From: an uncultured Acetobacteraceae bacterium
Lineage (GTDB): Bacteria > Pseudomonadota > Alphaproteobacteria > Acetobacterales > Acetobacteraceae
Direction: 5' to 3'
DNA length: 64,000 nucleotides
Assembly (NCBI GenBank): GCA_903907955.1
Contig: CAIVPZ010000109.1
Span: 1 to 64,000, forward strand
Every line of letters starts with the position of its first letter. Position 1 is the stretch's first letter. Positions 53,740 through 63,874 of the stretch are shown piece by piece. The notes below the pieces were generated by a model, which saw nothing but the letters and a program-made list of their open reading frames with translations, ran no database searches and had not been told where the DNA came from. A program made the translations under genes and the position numbers.

Positions 53740-54045
53740 ATGGCGAAGACTTCCGCGGTCAACCGCAACAAGCTGCGTGAGCGCCTGGCGGCGCGCGACA
53801 AGGGCAAGCGTGCGTCTCTCAAGGCGATCGTGATGGATCGCTCCAGCCCGGTCGAGGACCGCTTCGAAGCGACGTTGCGGCTGGCGCAGTTGCCGCGCAA
53901 CGGCGCCGCGGTGCGGGTCCGGCTGCGCTGCACCCTCACCGGCCGTTCACGCGGCAACTATCGCAAGTTCAAGCTCTGCCGCAACATGCTGCGCGAACTG
54001 GCCAACCAGGGCCAGATTCCCGGCATGGTCAAGGCGAGCTGGTAA
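53740..54045 (+). CDS. rpsN: 30S ribosomal protein S14 (zinc-free type)
   Basis: 101 residues, [24 protein letters not shown]...[42 protein letters not shown]...PGMVKASW. It has the long form without the CxxC pairs of the zinc type. The start 53740 follows GGCAGG; 80 bases separate it from rplE. It completes the 30S head with S3 and S10. Confidence 0.98.
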   Translation: MAKTSAVNRNKLRERLAARDKGKRASLKAIVMDRSSPVEDRFEATLRLAQLPRNGAAVRVRLRCTLTGRSRGNYRKFKLCRNMLRELANQGQIPGMVKASW

Positions 54046-54057
54046 GGGGCACGACAC

Positions 54058-54456
54058 ATGTCCATGTCCGATCCCCTGGGCGATATGCTCACACGTATCC
54101 GCAACGCGCAGCGCTCGCGCCATGCGGCCTGCATTGCGCCGAACTCGCAGCTACGCCAGAACGTCCTTGAGGTGCTGAAGCGCGAAGGCTTCATTCGCGG
54201 CTACGCCACCGAGGAGGTGCGGGCCGGCGTGTCGCAGATTCGCATCGAACTGAAGTACAACGAGGGCGATCCGGTCATCAAGGAGATCACCCGCATCTCC
54301 AAGCCGGGCCGGCGCGTCTATTCCAAGATCAAGGAGCTGCCCCGGGTCTATGCCGGCCTGGGCATCTCGATCCTGTCCACCCCGCGCGGGGTGCTGAGCG
54401 ATGCCGAGGCCCGCGCCGCCAATGTTGGCGGCGAGGTTCTCTGCCGCGTGTTCTGA
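54058..54456 (+). CDS. rpsH: 30S ribosomal protein S8
   Basis: 132 residues, [30 protein letters not shown]...[39 protein letters not shown]. It binds 16S helix 21 and in E. coli represses spc-operon translation at rplE. ATG 54058 and 54064 are both possible. It lies 12 bases after rpsN. Confidence 0.98.
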   Translation: MSMSDPLGDMLTRIRNAQRSRHAACIAPNSQLRQNVLEVLKREGFIRGYATEEVRAGVSQIRIELKYNEGDPVIKEITRISKPGRRVYSKIKELPRVYAGLGISILSTPRGVLSDAEARAANVGGEVLCRVF

Positions 54457-54466
54457 GGAGAACAGC

Positions 54467-55000
54467 ATGTCGCGCATCGGAAAATATCCGGTCGAGATCC
54501 CGGCTGGCGTGCAGGTCGCGCTCGCCGGGCACACGCTCACCGCGAAGGGCAAGCTCGGCGAATTGTCGCTGCAACTGACCGATCTGGTGGACGCCACGAT
54601 CGAAGGGGCCCACGTCTCCATCGTTCCGCGCAGCGAAACGGCGCCGGCGCGGATGATGTGGGGCACCACGCGGGCGCTGGTCGCCAGCATGGTGCGCGGG
54701 GTCAGCGCCGGCTACGCCAAGACCATGGAGATCACCGGCACCGGCTACCGTGCTTCGGTGCAGGGCACCAACCTGGTGATGAATCTCGGCTTCTCGCATG
54801 ACGTGGTCTATGCGATCCCGTCCGGCATCAAGGTCACCTGCGAAAAGCCGACCATCATCAAGGTCGAGGGTGTGGACAAGCGGCTGGTGGGGCAGGTCTG
54901 CGCCGAGATCCGCACCTGGCGTCCGCCGGAGCCCTACAAGGGCAAGGGCGTGAAGTTCGTGGGCGAGCAGATCCGGCGCAAGGAAGGCAAGAAGAAATAA
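54467..55000 (+). CDS. rplF: 50S ribosomal protein L6
   Basis: 177 residues, [21 protein letters not shown], two similar alpha/beta domains, and the [19 protein letters not shown] and [24 protein letters not shown] segments. It binds near the sarcin-ricin loop. GAGGAG lies before the ATG. rplR starts one base after its stop. Confidence 0.99.
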   Translation: MSRIGKYPVEIPAGVQVALAGHTLTAKGKLGELSLQLTDLVDATIEGAHVSIVPRSETAPARMMWGTTRALVASMVRGVSAGYAKTMEITGTGYRASVQGTNLVMNLGFSHDVVYAIPSGIKVTCEKPTIIKVEGVDKRLVGQVCAEIRTWRPPEPYKGKGVKFVGEQIRRKEGKKK

Positions 55001-55001
55001 C

Positions 55002-55364
55002 ATGAGCGCGAACCATGACTTGCAGGCGCGCCGCAGGGACAGGCTGCGCTTCCAGCTTCGCCGCAAGGCGGGGGGCCGGCCGCGGTTGTCGGTGTTCCGC
55101 TCCGGCAAGAACATCTACGCCCAGGTGATCGACGACTCGCAGGGCCGCACGCTGGCGGCCGCCTCCACGCTTGACGGTGCGCTGCGCGAGCAGATCAAGA
55201 CCGGCGCCGACAAGACGGCGGCGGCTGCGGTCGGCAAGCTGGTGGCCGAGCGGGCGCTGGCGGCGGGCGTCACCGCGGTGGTGTTCGATCGCGGGTCCTA
55301 TCTCTACCACGGCCGCGTCAAGGCGTTGGCCGATGCCGCCCGCGAGGGCGGGCTGTCCTTCTGA
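55002..55364 (+). CDS. rplR: 50S ribosomal protein L18
   Basis: 120 residues, [45 protein letters not shown]...[28 protein letters not shown]. It binds 5S rRNA with L5. No clear ribosome site lies close to the ATG, so it likely depends on coupling to rplF one base upstream. Confidence 0.98.
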   Translation: MSANHDLQARRRDRLRFQLRRKAGGRPRLSVFRSGKNIYAQVIDDSQGRTLAAASTLDGALREQIKTGADKTAAAAVGKLVAERALAAGVTAVVFDRGSYLYHGRVKALADAAREGGLSF

Positions 55365-55377
55365 GGGGAATGACCTA

Positions 55378-55971
55378 ATGGCACGTGAACCGAGGGACGG
55401 CGGCGGACGCGGGCGCGATCGCGATCGCGACGGCGGCGACGAACTGATCGACAAGCTGGTCACCATCAACCGCGTGGCCAAGGTGGTGAAGGGCGGCCGT
55501 CGCTTCGCCTTTGCCGCCCTGGTGGTGGTGGGCGACCAGAAGGGCCGCGTGGGGTACGGCGCCGGCAAGGCGCGCGAAGTGCCGGAGGCCATCCGCAAGG
55601 CCACCGAACGCGCCAAGCGGGCCATGATCCGGGTGCCGATGAAGGAAGGCCGCACGCTGCATCACGACGTTTTCGGCCATTACGGCGCCGGTCACGTGGT
55701 GCTGCGCTCGGCCTCGGCCGGCACCGGCATCATCGCCGGTGGGCCGATGCGGGCGGTGTTCGAAACCCTGGGCATCGGCGATGTGGTGGCCAAGTCGCTC
55801 GGCAGCCGCAACCCGCACAACATGGTCAAGGCTACTTTCGCGGCACTGACCCAGTGCGCGAGCCCGCGCAGCGTGGCCAGCCGCCGCGGCAAGAAGGTAT
55901 CCGATCTTCTTGGCCGGCGTGACCAGCATGCGCCCGCCGCGACCACTGAGGAGGCACCGGCGCATGCCTGA
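55378..55971 (+). CDS. rpsE: 30S ribosomal protein S5
   Basis: 197 residues. A charged start with Arg-Asp repeats ([11 protein letters not shown]) precedes the S5 domain ([40 protein letters not shown]) and the C-terminal domain ([18 protein letters not shown]). It affects decoding accuracy; the spectinomycin loop looks wild type. The end overlaps rpmD by 8 bases. Confidence 0.98.
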   Translation: MAREPRDGGGRGRDRDRDGGDELIDKLVTINRVAKVVKGGRRFAFAALVVVGDQKGRVGYGAGKAREVPEAIRKATERAKRAMIRVPMKEGRTLHHDVFGHYGAGHVVLRSASAGTGIIAGGPMRAVFETLGIGDVVAKSLGSRNPHNMVKATFAALTQCASPRSVASRRGKKVSDLLGRRDQHAPAATTEEAPAHA

Positions 55972-56155
55972 CAGCAAGAAGGTCAAGGTGACCCAGCTCG
56001 CCTCCGTCGCCGGCCGCAAGCCGGGCCAGAAGGAGACGCTGATCGGCCTGGGCCTGAACAAGATCCGCCGCACCCGCGAACTGGAGGATACCCCTTCGGT
56101 GCGCGGCATGATCCGCAAGGTCGCCCACCTGGTGAAGGTGGAGGAGCTGTCCTGA
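55964..56155 (+). CDS. rpmD: 50S ribosomal protein L30
   Basis: 63 residues, [61 protein letters not shown]. The ATG lies inside the end of rpsE and is preceded there by GAGGAGG, so its translation is coupled to S5. A small non-essential protein of the large subunit in E. coli. Confidence 0.97.
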   Translation: MPDSKKVKVTQLASVAGRKPGQKETLIGLGLNKIRRTRELEDTPSVRGMIRKVAHLVKVEELS

Positions 56156-56204
56156 TTCACGCCCTGTGTCAGCAGGACGGGCGCCAGGACGGAAGGGAAT
56201 GGCA

Positions 56205-56699
56205 ATGAAGCTTAACGAACTGCGCGACAATGCCGGCGCGCGCCTCAAGTCCAAGCGGCTCGGGCGCGGCATCGGCTCGGGCAAGGGCAAGACCTCGGGC
56301 AAGGGCGTGAAGGGCCAGAAGGCGCGCGAAGGCGTGGCGCTGAACGGCTTCGAGGGCGGCCAGCTGCCGATCTACCGCCGGCTGCCCAAGCGGGGGTTCA
56401 AGAACATATTCCGCAAGGAATATGCGCCGGTGAACCTGGGCGCGCTGGCGAAGGCCATCGAGTCCGGTCGTATCGACGCCGCCCAGCCGATCACCGAGGA
56501 GACGCTGCGTGCGGCCGGCCTGGTGCGCGGCGGCGGCAAGGTGGCTGGCGTGCGGCTGCTGGCCAACGGCGAGCTGGCGGCGGCGGTGACCATCACCGTC
56601 TCCGGCGCCTCCGCCGCGGCGGTCGCCGCCGTGCAGGCCCTCGGCGGCAGCGTCACCACCACCGTCGCCAGCAAGGCCCAAGCGGCTCCGGCCGCGTAA
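56205..56699 (+). CDS. rplO: 50S ribosomal protein L15
   Basis: 164 residues from ATG 56205 ([34 protein letters not shown]), with AAGGGA 6 bases upstream; ATG 56199 lies too close to that site. [20 protein letters not shown] is the central signature. The last 30 residues are Ala/Val-rich. A late-assembly protein contacting many 23S rRNA domains. Confidence 0.98.
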   Translation: MKLNELRDNAGARLKSKRLGRGIGSGKGKTSGKGVKGQKAREGVALNGFEGGQLPIYRRLPKRGFKNIFRKEYAPVNLGALAKAIESGRIDAAQPITEETLRAAGLVRGGGKVAGVRLLANGELAAAVTITVSGASAAAVAAVQALGGSVTTTVASKAQAAPAA

Positions 56700-56743
56700 G
56701 GCTTGCGGCGAGGCCGGTGCGCGCGGCACTATGACAGCAACCG

Positions 56744-56776
56744 GCGGCGCCCTCGGGACCTCCCGAGCGGCGCCGC
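56744..56776 (+). other. strong hairpin upstream of secY
   Basis: GCGGCGCC plus CTCGGG (56744-56757) pair with CCCGAG and GGCGCCGC (56762-56776) around a 4-base loop, with one bulged C at 56768. It lies 20 bases before the secY ATG and has no T-run, so it is more likely a control or processing site than a terminator. Confidence 0.7.
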
Positions 56777-56796
56777 TTCCATAACGGGAACCCCTC

Positions 56797-58143
56797 ATGG
56801 CGTCGGCAGCCGAGCAACTCACGGCCAACCTCAACCTCGGTGTCCTGTCCAAGGCCACCGAGCTGAAGAAACGCATCTGGTTCACTCTGGGCGCGTTGCT
56901 GGTCTACCGTGTCGGCACCTACATCCCGGTGCCGGGGGTGGACGCCTCGGTAATGGGCGAGATGCTGCAGTCGCATGGCGGCGGCATTCTCGGCATGTTC
57001 GACATGTTCAGCGGCGGCGCGCTTGGCCGCATGACCGTGTTCGCGCTGAACATCATGCCCTACATCAGCGCCAGCATCATCATCCAGCTGATGACCGCCG
57101 CGGTGCCGTCGCTTGAGGCGCTCAAGAAGGAAGGCGAGTCCGGGCGCAAGAAACTCAACCAGTACACGCGCTACCTCACCGTCGTCATCGCCATGTGCCA
57201 GTCCTATGGCATTGCCGTCGGGCTGGAGAGCATGCGCGGCAGCTTCGGCGCGGCAGTGATCGACCCCGGTCCGTTCTTCCTGCTGTCCTGCGTGATCAGC
57301 CTGGTCGGCGGCACCATGTTCCTGATGTGGCTGGGCGAGCAGATCACCGCCCGCGGCATCGGCAACGGCATCAGCCTGATCATCATGGCCGGCATCGTGG
57401 CCAACGTGCCGCACGCGCTCGGCTCCATGCTGGAACTCGGCCGCACCGGCGCGCTCAGCCCGGTGTTCATCCTGATGTTCCTGGTGACCGCCGTGCTGGT
57501 GGTCGCGTTCGTGGTGTTCCTGGAGCGGGCGCAGCGGCGCGTTGTGGTTCAGTACCCAAAGCGGCAGGTCGGCAACCGCATGTTCGGCGGCGACTCGACC
57601 CACATGCCGCTGAAGGTGAACACCTCCGGCGTGATCCCGCCGATCTTCGCCAGCTCGATCCTGCTGGTTCCCGCCACGGTCGCCGGCTTCGCGGGCCAGG
57701 CGGGCGATCTTGGCTGGATCGGCAGCATCACCAACCTGCTGTCGCATGGAACCTGGCTGTACATGCTGGTCTATGCGGCGCTGATCGCGTTCTTTGCCTT
57801 CTTCTATACCGCTGTGGTGTTCAATACGGTCGAGACCGCGGACAACCTGAAGAAGTACGGCGGTTTCGTCCCGGGCATCCGCCCCGGCACCGCCACGTCC
57901 GAGTATTTCGACCACATCCTGACCAGGCTGACCACCGTCGGCGCGATCTATCTGGTCGCGGTCTGCCTGATGCCGGAATTCCTCATCAGCAACTATGGCG
58001 TGCCGTTCTACTTCGGCGGCACCAGCCTGATGATCATCGTGTCGGTGACCATGGACACGGTCACCCAGATCCAGTCGCATCTGCTCGCGCACCAGTACGA
58101 GGGTCTGATCAAGAAGGCGCGCGTGAAGGGTCGTGGACGATGA
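56797..58143 (+). CDS. secY: protein translocase subunit SecY
   Basis: 448 residues with about ten membrane helices, starting [49 protein letters not shown]. Conserved parts include [41 protein letters not shown] and [21 protein letters not shown]. It forms the Sec protein-conducting channel with SecE, whose gene is not in its usual place here. It overlaps adk by 4 bases. Confidence 0.99.
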   Translation: MASAAEQLTANLNLGVLSKATELKKRIWFTLGALLVYRVGTYIPVPGVDASVMGEMLQSHGGGILGMFDMFSGGALGRMTVFALNIMPYISASIIIQLMTAAVPSLEALKKEGESGRKKLNQYTRYLTVVIAMCQSYGIAVGLESMRGSFGAAVIDPGPFFLLSCVISLVGGTMFLMWLGEQITARGIGNGISLIIMAGIVANVPHALGSMLELGRTGALSPVFILMFLVTAVLVVAFVVFLERAQRRVVVQYPKRQVGNRMFGGDSTHMPLKVNTSGVIPPIFASSILLVPATVAGFAGQAGDLGWIGSITNLLSHGTWLYMLVYAALIAFFAFFYTAVVFNTVETADNLKKYGGFVPGIRPGTATSEYFDHILTRLTTVGAIYLVAVCLMPEFLISNYGVPFYFGGTSLMIIVSVTMDTVTQIQSHLLAHQYEGLIKKARVKGRGR

Positions 58144-58796
58144 ACCTCATACTGCTTGGCCCACCCGGTGCGGGCAAGGGAACCCAGGCCAAGCGCCTGC
58201 AGGACCGCTACGGCGTGGTGCAGATCTCCACCGGCGACATGCTGCGGGCGGAAGTGGCGGCGGGCAGCGACATCGGCCGCGAGGCCCGCGCGGTGATGGA
58301 GGCGGGCCAGCTGGTGTCCGACGACATCCTCATCCGCATGCTCGGCGCCCGCATCACCCGGCCGGACTGCGCCCGCGGCTTCATCCTCGATGGCTTCCCG
58401 CGCACCGTGCCGCAGGCCGAGGCGCTCGACCGGCTGCTCGCCGACACGGCGCTGCGACTCGATGCCGTCATCGAACTGGCGGTGGATGACAGTGCGCTCG
58501 TCGAGCGCATCTCCGGCCGCTACACCTGCGCGAAATGCGGTGCCGGCTACCACGACAGCTTCCAGAAGCCGCAGGCTGAAGGCGTCTGCGACGGCTGCGG
58601 CAGCCAGGTGTTCACCCGCCGCGCCGACGACAACCGCGAGACCGTGGTGGCGCGGCTGGAGGCGTATCATCGTCAGACCGCGCCGATCCTGCCGCATTAT
58701 GCGGCGCAGGCGAAACTGCAGGCGGTGGACGGCATGGCGGACATCGATGAGGTCACGCGGCAATTGACGGCCATTCTCGACCGCGTGGCGACCTGA
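58140..58796 (+). CDS. adk: adenylate kinase
   Basis: 218 residues, long form. The P-loop GPPGAGKGT is at 7-15, GDMLRAEV and [18 protein letters not shown] follow, and the LID domain has four cysteines (YTCAKCG, VCDGCG) that should bind zinc, a form absent from E. coli Adk. It catalyses ATP + AMP = 2 ADP. ATG 58140 overlaps the secY stop. The promoter for the next operon lies about 80 bases after its end. Confidence 0.98.
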   Translation: MNLILLGPPGAGKGTQAKRLQDRYGVVQISTGDMLRAEVAAGSDIGREARAVMEAGQLVSDDILIRMLGARITRPDCARGFILDGFPRTVPQAEALDRLLADTALRLDAVIELAVDDSALVERISGRYTCAKCGAGYHDSFQKPQAEGVCDGCGSQVFTRRADDNRETVVARLEAYHRQTAPILPHYAAQAKLQAVDGMADIDEVTRQLTAILDRVAT

Positions 58797-58873
58797 CCGG
58801 CGGCGCGGCGTGCGGGCATTGGGGAAAATCCAGCGGAACACGGCGTGGATCACGCATTTTTGAACCGTTCGCG

Positions 58874-58901
58874 TTGACTCTTCACTGCCCGTCGCTATAG
58901 T
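58874..58901 (+). promoter_or_regulatory. promoter of the rpsM-rpsK-rpoA-rplQ operon
   Basis: TTGACT (58874-58879), a 16-base spacer and TATAGT (58896-58901). The expected start is near 58908, giving a leader of about 128 bases with GC-rich hairpins (for example CGCCCGGCG...CGCCGGGC near 58975-58995) before rpsM. Confidence 0.8.
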
Positions 58902-59035
58902 GCGCGGCCCGGGCGGCCCTCACCTTCGTGTGGGCCGTCACTGCGTTTTACCGGCGCCCGAGGGCGCAGCCAGACGCCCGGCGAGCGCGCCGGGCCTAGG
59001 GGGGAACCATCCCCGCGTTGAAGGAGTGAGTGGGC

Positions 59036-59413
59036 GTGGCGCGTATTGCCGGCGTGAATATCCCGACCAACAAGCGGGTGACGATCAGCCTGCGCTATAT
59101 CTTTGGCATCGGCCCGGCGAAGGCGCAGGAGATCTGCGACAAGCTCGGCATCGCCAGTGCGCGGCGCGTGAACCAGCTCTCCGATGAGGAAGTGCTGAAG
59201 ATCCGCGAGATCATCGACCGAGAATACCGCGTCGAGGGTGATCTGCGGCGTGAAGTGGCGATGAACATCAAGCGACTGATGGACCTCGGCTGCTATCGCG
59301 GCCTGCGCCATCGTCGCGGTCTGCCGGTGCGCGGCCAGCGCACCCACACCAATGCCCGCACCCGCAAGGGCAAGGCAGTGGCGATCGCCGGCAAGAAGAA
59401 GGTCACGAAGTAG
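59036..59413 (+). CDS. rpsM: 30S ribosomal protein S13
   Basis: 125 residues, [34 protein letters not shown]...[28 protein letters not shown]. Start GTG 59036 is chosen because AAGGAG (59021-59026) is 9 bases away and it yields the usual MARIAGVN; GTG 59030 is too close to that site. It contacts P-site tRNA and bridges the subunits. Confidence 0.98.
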   Translation: MARIAGVNIPTNKRVTISLRYIFGIGPAKAQEICDKLGIASARRVNQLSDEEVLKIREIIDREYRVEGDLRREVAMNIKRLMDLGCYRGLRHRRGLPVRGQRTHTNARTRKGKAVAIAGKKKVTK

Positions 59414-59444
59414 GGCGCTCGCGCCTTCTTCCGTTAGCAGCAGA

Positions 59445-59469
59445 CGCCGCACCGCCAGCCGGTGCGGCG
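59445..59469 (+). other. perfect hairpin between rpsM and rpsK
   Basis: CGCCGCACCG (59445-59454) pairs with CGGTGCGGCG (59460-59469), loop CCAGC. It lies 25 bases before rpsK and lacks a T-run. Confidence 0.8.
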
Positions 59470-59494
59470 CAGGATTGGACAGGACAGACCCGAC

Positions 59495-59893
59495 ATGGCG
59501 AAGCCCGCTGCCGCCGCCTCGCGCCCCCGCAAGAAGGAGCGCAAGAACATCACCTCCGGCGTCGCCCATGTGGCGGCGACGTTCAACAACACCATGATCA
59601 CCATCACCGACGCGCAGGGCAACGCCATCGCCTGGTCGTCGTCGGGCAGCCAGGGCTTCAAGGGCAGCCGCAAGTCCACGCCCTACGCCGCCCAGGTCGC
59701 CGCCGAGGATGCCGGCAAGAAGGCCCGCGAGCATGGCATGGAGACGCTCGAGATCGAGGTCAGCGGCCCCGGTTCCGGCCGCGAGAGCGCTCTGCGTGCC
59801 CTGCAGGCCGTCGGCTTCGCCATCACCGCCATCCGCGATATGACCCCGATCCCCCACAACGGTTGCCGCCCGCGCAAGCGGCGCCGCGTGTGA
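59495..59893 (+). CDS. rpsK: 30S ribosomal protein S11
   Basis: 132 residues, [39 protein letters not shown]...[47 protein letters not shown] and the C-terminal [15 protein letters not shown]. It lines the platform near the E site. Its ATG lies just beyond a strong hairpin. Confidence 0.99.
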   Translation: MAKPAAAASRPRKKERKNITSGVAHVAATFNNTMITITDAQGNAIAWSSSGSQGFKGSRKSTPYAAQVAAEDAGKKAREHGMETLEIEVSGPGSGRESALRALQAVGFAITAIRDMTPIPHNGCRPRKRRRV

Positions 59894-59992
59894 GGCGCCA
59901 CTCCGCGTCGTGATGTCGGCGTCCGCGTCCGCCCGGTTTTCAGCCAGGGTTCGCGGCGTACGCCGCCAACCCCAGCCCCGATGAGGCCGAGC

Positions 59993-61012
59993 GTGGCATT
60001 GCAGAAAAACTGGCAGTCTCTGATCAAGCCCGAGAAGATGGAGGTCGAACCCGGCGGTGATCCGCATCGGGTGGCAACCATCATCGCCGAGCCGTTGGAG
60101 CGTGGCTTCGGCATGACGCTCGGCAACGCGTTGCGCCGCATCCTGCTGTCGTCCTTGCAGGGCGCCGCCGTTACCGCGTTGCAGATCGACGGCGTGCTGC
60201 ATGAGTTCAGCAGCATCCCCGGCGTGCGTGAGGACGTCACCGACATCGTGCTGAACGTCAAGCAGTTGGCGCTGCGCATGCACGGCGACGGGCCGAAGCG
60301 CATGGTGCTGACCGCGACCGGCCCCGCCGAGGTGCGCGCCGCCCAGATCCAGACCGGCCACGACATCGAGGTGATGAACCCCGAACTGGTCATCTGCACG
60401 CTGGATGACGGCGTGAAGCTCGGCATGGAGTTCACGGTCAACGTCAACAAGGGCTACGTGCCGGCCGCCTCCAACCGGCCGGAGGACGCGCCGATCGGCC
60501 TGATCCCGATCGATTCCATCTACTCGCCGGTCCGCCGCGTGTCGTACAAGGTCGAGCCGACCCGGGTCGGCCAGGTGACCGACTACGACAAGCTGCTGCT
60601 GACGCTGGAGACCAACGGCGCTGTCACGCCCGAGGACGCGGTGGCGCTTGCCGCCCGCATCCTGCAGGACCAGCTTCAGTTGTTCATCAACTTCGAGGAG
60701 CCGCAGGCGGTTCGCCATGAGGAACCGCAGGACGATCTGCCGTTCAACCGCAACCTGCTGCGCAAGGTTGACGAACTGGAGCTGTCGGTCCGCAGCGCCA
60801 ACTGCCTGAAGAACGACAACATCGTCTACATCGGCGACCTGGTGCAGAAATCCGAACAGGAGATGCTGCGCACGCCCAATTTCGGGCGCAAGTCGCTGAA
60901 CGAGATCAAGGAGGTGCTTGCCTCCATGGGGCTGTCGCTCGGCATGACCGTGCCGGGATGGCCGCCTGAGAACGTGGAAGAGCTGGCGAAGCGGCTGGAA
61001 GAGCCGTTCTGA
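59993..61012 (+). CDS. rpoA: RNA polymerase alpha subunit
   Basis: 339 residues from GTG 59993 ([18 protein letters not shown]), the usual start, with GAGG 6 to 10 bases upstream; ATG 59981 would add MRPS and has no ribosome site. The N-terminal dimer domain has [24 protein letters not shown]. The C-terminal domain has [47 protein letters not shown] for contact with UP elements and activators. rplQ follows after 22 bases. Confidence 0.98.
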   Translation: MALQKNWQSLIKPEKMEVEPGGDPHRVATIIAEPLERGFGMTLGNALRRILLSSLQGAAVTALQIDGVLHEFSSIPGVREDVTDIVLNVKQLALRMHGDGPKRMVLTATGPAEVRAAQIQTGHDIEVMNPELVICTLDDGVKLGMEFTVNVNKGYVPAASNRPEDAPIGLIPIDSIYSPVRRVSYKVEPTRVGQVTDYDKLLLTLETNGAVTPEDAVALAARILQDQLQLFINFEEPQAVRHEEPQDDLPFNRNLLRKVDELELSVRSANCLKNDNIVYIGDLVQKSEQEMLRTPNFGRKSLNEIKEVLASMGLSLGMTVPGWPPENVEELAKRLEEPF

Positions 61013-61034
61013 GCCCTGAGAACGGAGTCCAACC

Positions 61035-61457
61035 ATGCGTCACGGAGTTGCCGGGCGGAAGCTCGGCGTTACCACCAGCCATCGCTTCGCCATGTTCAGA
61101 AACATGGCGCATGCGCTGCTCAAGCACGAGCAGATCACCACAACCCTGCCGAAGGCGAAGGAGCTTCGCCCGGTCGCTGAGAAACTGATCACGCTCGGCA
61201 AGCGCGGCGGGTTGCACGCCCGCCGGCAGGCTTATGCCCAGCTGCGCGACGATGTGATCGTCAACAAGCTCTTCAGCGCGCTCGCCGAGCGCTACAAGAC
61301 ACGCCAGGGCGGCTACACCCGGGTGCTGAAGGCCGGCATCCGCTACGGCGATGCGGCCAATATGGCGGTGATCGAACTGGTTGACCGCGATCCCTCCGCC
61401 AAGGGGCAGGATAGCGGCCCGCGGCCGGAGACGGCGGACGATAGCGAAAGCGAGTAA
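61035..61457 (+). CDS. rplQ: 50S ribosomal protein L17
   Basis: 140 residues, [53 protein letters not shown], then [27 protein letters not shown] and an acidic tail (about 20 residues). It binds 23S rRNA near the tunnel exit. GGAG precedes the ATG. It ends the alpha operon, followed by a palindrome region. Confidence 0.98.
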   Translation: MRHGVAGRKLGVTTSHRFAMFRNMAHALLKHEQITTTLPKAKELRPVAEKLITLGKRGGLHARRQAYAQLRDDVIVNKLFSALAERYKTRQGGYTRVLKAGIRYGDAANMAVIELVDRDPSAKGQDSGPRPETADDSESE

Positions 61458-61462
61458 GGCAA

Positions 61463-61555
61463 GGCCAGGGCGCCGCCCTGGACCCGCCCCAGCGCGGAGC
61501 GCGCCTTTGCGCGACGGGCACTTGCCCCCTGCACCCCATTCCGTAAGTAATGGGG
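61463..61555. repeat. palindromes after rplQ
   Basis: CCAGGGCG-C-CGCCCTGG (61465-61481) matches the stem after rpoC. CCCCATT (61534-61540) pairs with AATGGGG (61549-61555). The surrounding CCCTGCA...AATGGG...GTTCC text also recalls the region at 44506-44525. These may terminate the alpha operon before rarA, although no long T-run follows. Confidence 0.75.
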
Positions 61556-61601
61556 GTTCCGGGCCTGGGGCGGCTTTGGGCCGGGCCTTGATATCTTGAC
61601 C

Positions 61602-62873
61602 ATGGAATCCGCCCCGCTCGCCGACCGCCTTCGTCCGCGCTTGCTGGCCGAGGTGGTGGGGCAGGACCACCTGCTCGGCCCGCAAGGCGTGCTCACCCGC
61701 ATGCTCGACCGCGGGTCGCTGGCCAGCCTCATCCTCTGGGGCCCGCCCGGGGTGGGGAAAACCACCATCGCGCGCCTGCTTGCCGAGCGCGCCAAACTCC
61801 AGTTCGTCCAGCTCTCCGCGGTGTTCTCCGGCGTCGCCGACCTCAAGCGCGCCTTCGAGCAGGCGGCCCAGCGGCGTGCCGAAGGGCAGGGGACGCTGCT
61901 GTTCGTCGATGAGATCCACCGCTTCAACCGCGCCCAGCAGGACGGTTTTCTCCCCGTGGTGGAGAACGGCACCGTCACCCTGGTCGGTGCCACGACGGAA
62001 AACCCTTCCTTCGCCCTCAACGGCGCGCTGCTGTCACGCTGTCAGGTGCTTGTTCTTCGCCGACTCGACGACGCTGCCCTAAACAGGCTGCTTGACCGTG
62101 CCGAAGCCGAAGCTGGCCGCGGCCTGCCGGTTGCCCCGGCGGCACGCGCTGTGCTGTGCGCCATGGCCGACGGCGATGGCCGCTATCTGCTGAACATGGC
62201 CGAGCAACTGTTCGCCCTGCCTGACGACACTGCCCCGCTCGACCCCGCCGGCCTGTCCGATCTGCTCGCCCGCCGTGCCGCCCTCTATGACAAGGACCGC
62301 GAGGAGCATTACAATCTTATCTCTGCGCTCCACAAATCGCTGCGGGGATCGGACCCTGATGCCGCGCTCTACTGGTATGCCCGCATGCTGACCGGCGGCG
62401 AGGACCCGCGCTATATCGCCCGCCGCCTGGTGCGCTTTGCCGTCGAGGATATCGGGCTGGCCGACCCCACCGCGCTGCCGCAGGCCCTGGCCGCCTGGGA
62501 AGCCTATGAGCGCCTCGGCAGCCCGGAAGGTGAACTGGCGATTGCCCAGGCCGTGCTCTATCTTGGCACCGCGCCGAAATCGAATGCCGCCTACACCGCC
62601 CTTGGCGAGGCCCGGCGCGCCGCCCGCGCCACCGGCAGCCTGATGCCCCCCGCGCACATCCTCAATGCCCCCACGAAACTGATGAAACAACTTGGCTACG
62701 GTGCCGGTTACGCCTACGACCATGAAGCCGAGGATGCCTTTTCCGGCCAGGATTATTTCCCCGACGGGCTGGCGCGGCAGGCCTTCTACCGCCCGCGCGA
62801 GCGTGGCTTCGAGCGCGAAGTGACGAAACGCCTGGCCTACTGGTCCAAGCTGCGACAGGAACGCCGCCAATGA
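61602..62873 (+). CDS. rarA: replication-associated recombination protein A (RarA/MgsA)
   Basis: 423 residues, an AAA+ ATPase. RPRLLAEVVGQDHLLG is the family start, Walker A GPPGVGKTT is at 47-55, Walker B ends in D103-E104 (LLFVDEIHRF), and sensor motifs TTENPSF and ALLSRCQVL follow. The C-terminal tetramerisation part has IARRLVRFAVEDIGLADP and YFPDGLARQAFYRPRERGFE. It acts at stalled forks and clamp loading sites. ATG 61602 is preferred to TTG 61596. It overlaps the next gene by 4 bases. Confidence 0.96.
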   Translation: MESAPLADRLRPRLLAEVVGQDHLLGPQGVLTRMLDRGSLASLILWGPPGVGKTTIARLLAERAKLQFVQLSAVFSGVADLKRAFEQAAQRRAEGQGTLLFVDEIHRFNRAQQDGFLPVVENGTVTLVGATTENPSFALNGALLSRCQVLVLRRLDDAALNRLLDRAEAEAGRGLPVAPAARAVLCAMADGDGRYLLNMAEQLFALPDDTAPLDPAGLSDLLARRAALYDKDREEHYNLISALHKSLRGSDPDAALYWYARMLTGGEDPRYIARRLVRFAVEDIGLADPTALPQALAAWEAYERLGSPEGELAIAQAVLYLGTAPKSNAAYTALGEARRAARATGSLMPPAHILNAPTKLMKQLGYGAGYAYDHEAEDAFSGQDYFPDGLARQAFYRPRERGFEREVTKRLAYWSKLRQERRQ

Positions 62874-63874
62874 CCGTTGCCTCCCGCGCTGTCACTGACG
62901 ACGAGGCGGATATCCGCCTCGACCGCTGGTTCCGCCGCCATTTCCCGGGGACCACCCAGGGCGTGATCGAGAAGTTCTGCCGCACCGGCCAGGTGCGCGT
63001 GGACGGCAGGCGTGCCGAGGCCGCCACCCGCCTCGCGCCCGGCCAGACCGTGCGCGTCCCGCCTTGTCCGCCCCCCCCGGCCGCCAGGCCGGTCCCCGTC
63101 GCGCCCGATCCGAAGCTGCTGCGCGAGCTGGAGGCGATGGTGCTCTGGCGCGACGATCACCTGATCGTGCTGAACAAACCCCCGGGTCTGGCCACCCAGG
63201 GCGGGCCGGGCATTTATCGCCACCTCGACGGCATGCTGGAAGGCTGGCGCGCCGATGGCCAGCGGCCGCGTCTGGTGCACCGGCTCGACCGCGATACCTC
63301 CGGCGTGATCGTGGTGGCGCGCACGCCCGGGGTGGCGGCCAGGCTCGCCGCCGCTTTCCGCGGGCGCGACATGGAGAAGGTGTACTGGGCGGTGGTCGCC
63401 GGCAGGCCGGTGCCGGTCGAAGGGCGCATCGACCTGCCGCTGGTGCGTGCCGAGGATTTCCGCGCCGGACGGGTGGAGGTCGCCGGGCCCGACGCCGAGG
63501 ACGCGGCGCGCGCGGTCACCGACTACCGCACCCTCGACCATGCCGCCCGCAAGCTGGCCTGGCTGGAGCTGCGCCCGCTCACCGGCCGCACCCACCAGTT
63601 GCGCGTGCACTGCGCCGCGATCGGCGCTCCCATCCTCGGCGATGCCGCCTATGGCACCACGCGCGGCCCGGCCGACCCCGAACGCGCCGGGCAGAATTCC
63701 GCGCTGGTGGAAGGTCTCAACCAGCATCTGCACCTGCATGCGCGCCGTCTGGTGCTGCCGCACCCGGCCGGCGGCACCCTCGCGGTCGAGGCCCCCTTGC
63801 CGCCGCACATGGAGGCTACCTTCCGCACGCTCGGCTTCACCGCTCAGCCGCCACGGAAGCCCCGGAATGGCTAG
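62870..63874 (+). CDS. RluA-family 23S rRNA pseudouridine synthase (RluC/D-like)
   Basis: 334 residues. The N-terminal S4-like RNA-binding domain (IRLDRWFRRHFPGTTQGVIEKFCRTGQVRVDGRR, about 11-45) is followed by the synthase domain with HRLDRDTSG, whose Asp140 should be catalytic, and LRPLTGRTHQLRVHC and GDAAYG near the end. It isomerises specific uridines of 23S rRNA. Sequence alone does not separate RluC from RluD. It overlaps rarA by 4 bases and the next gene by 8. Confidence 0.93.
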   Translation: MTVASRAVTDDEADIRLDRWFRRHFPGTTQGVIEKFCRTGQVRVDGRRAEAATRLAPGQTVRVPPCPPPPAARPVPVAPDPKLLRELEAMVLWRDDHLIVLNKPPGLATQGGPGIYRHLDGMLEGWRADGQRPRLVHRLDRDTSGVIVVARTPGVAARLAAAFRGRDMEKVYWAVVAGRPVPVEGRIDLPLVRAEDFRAGRVEVAGPDAEDAARAVTDYRTLDHAARKLAWLELRPLTGRTHQLRVHCAAIGAPILGDAAYGTTRGPADPERAGQNSALVEGLNQHLHLHARRLVLPHPAGGTLAVEAPLPPHMEATFRTLGFTAQPPRKPRNG

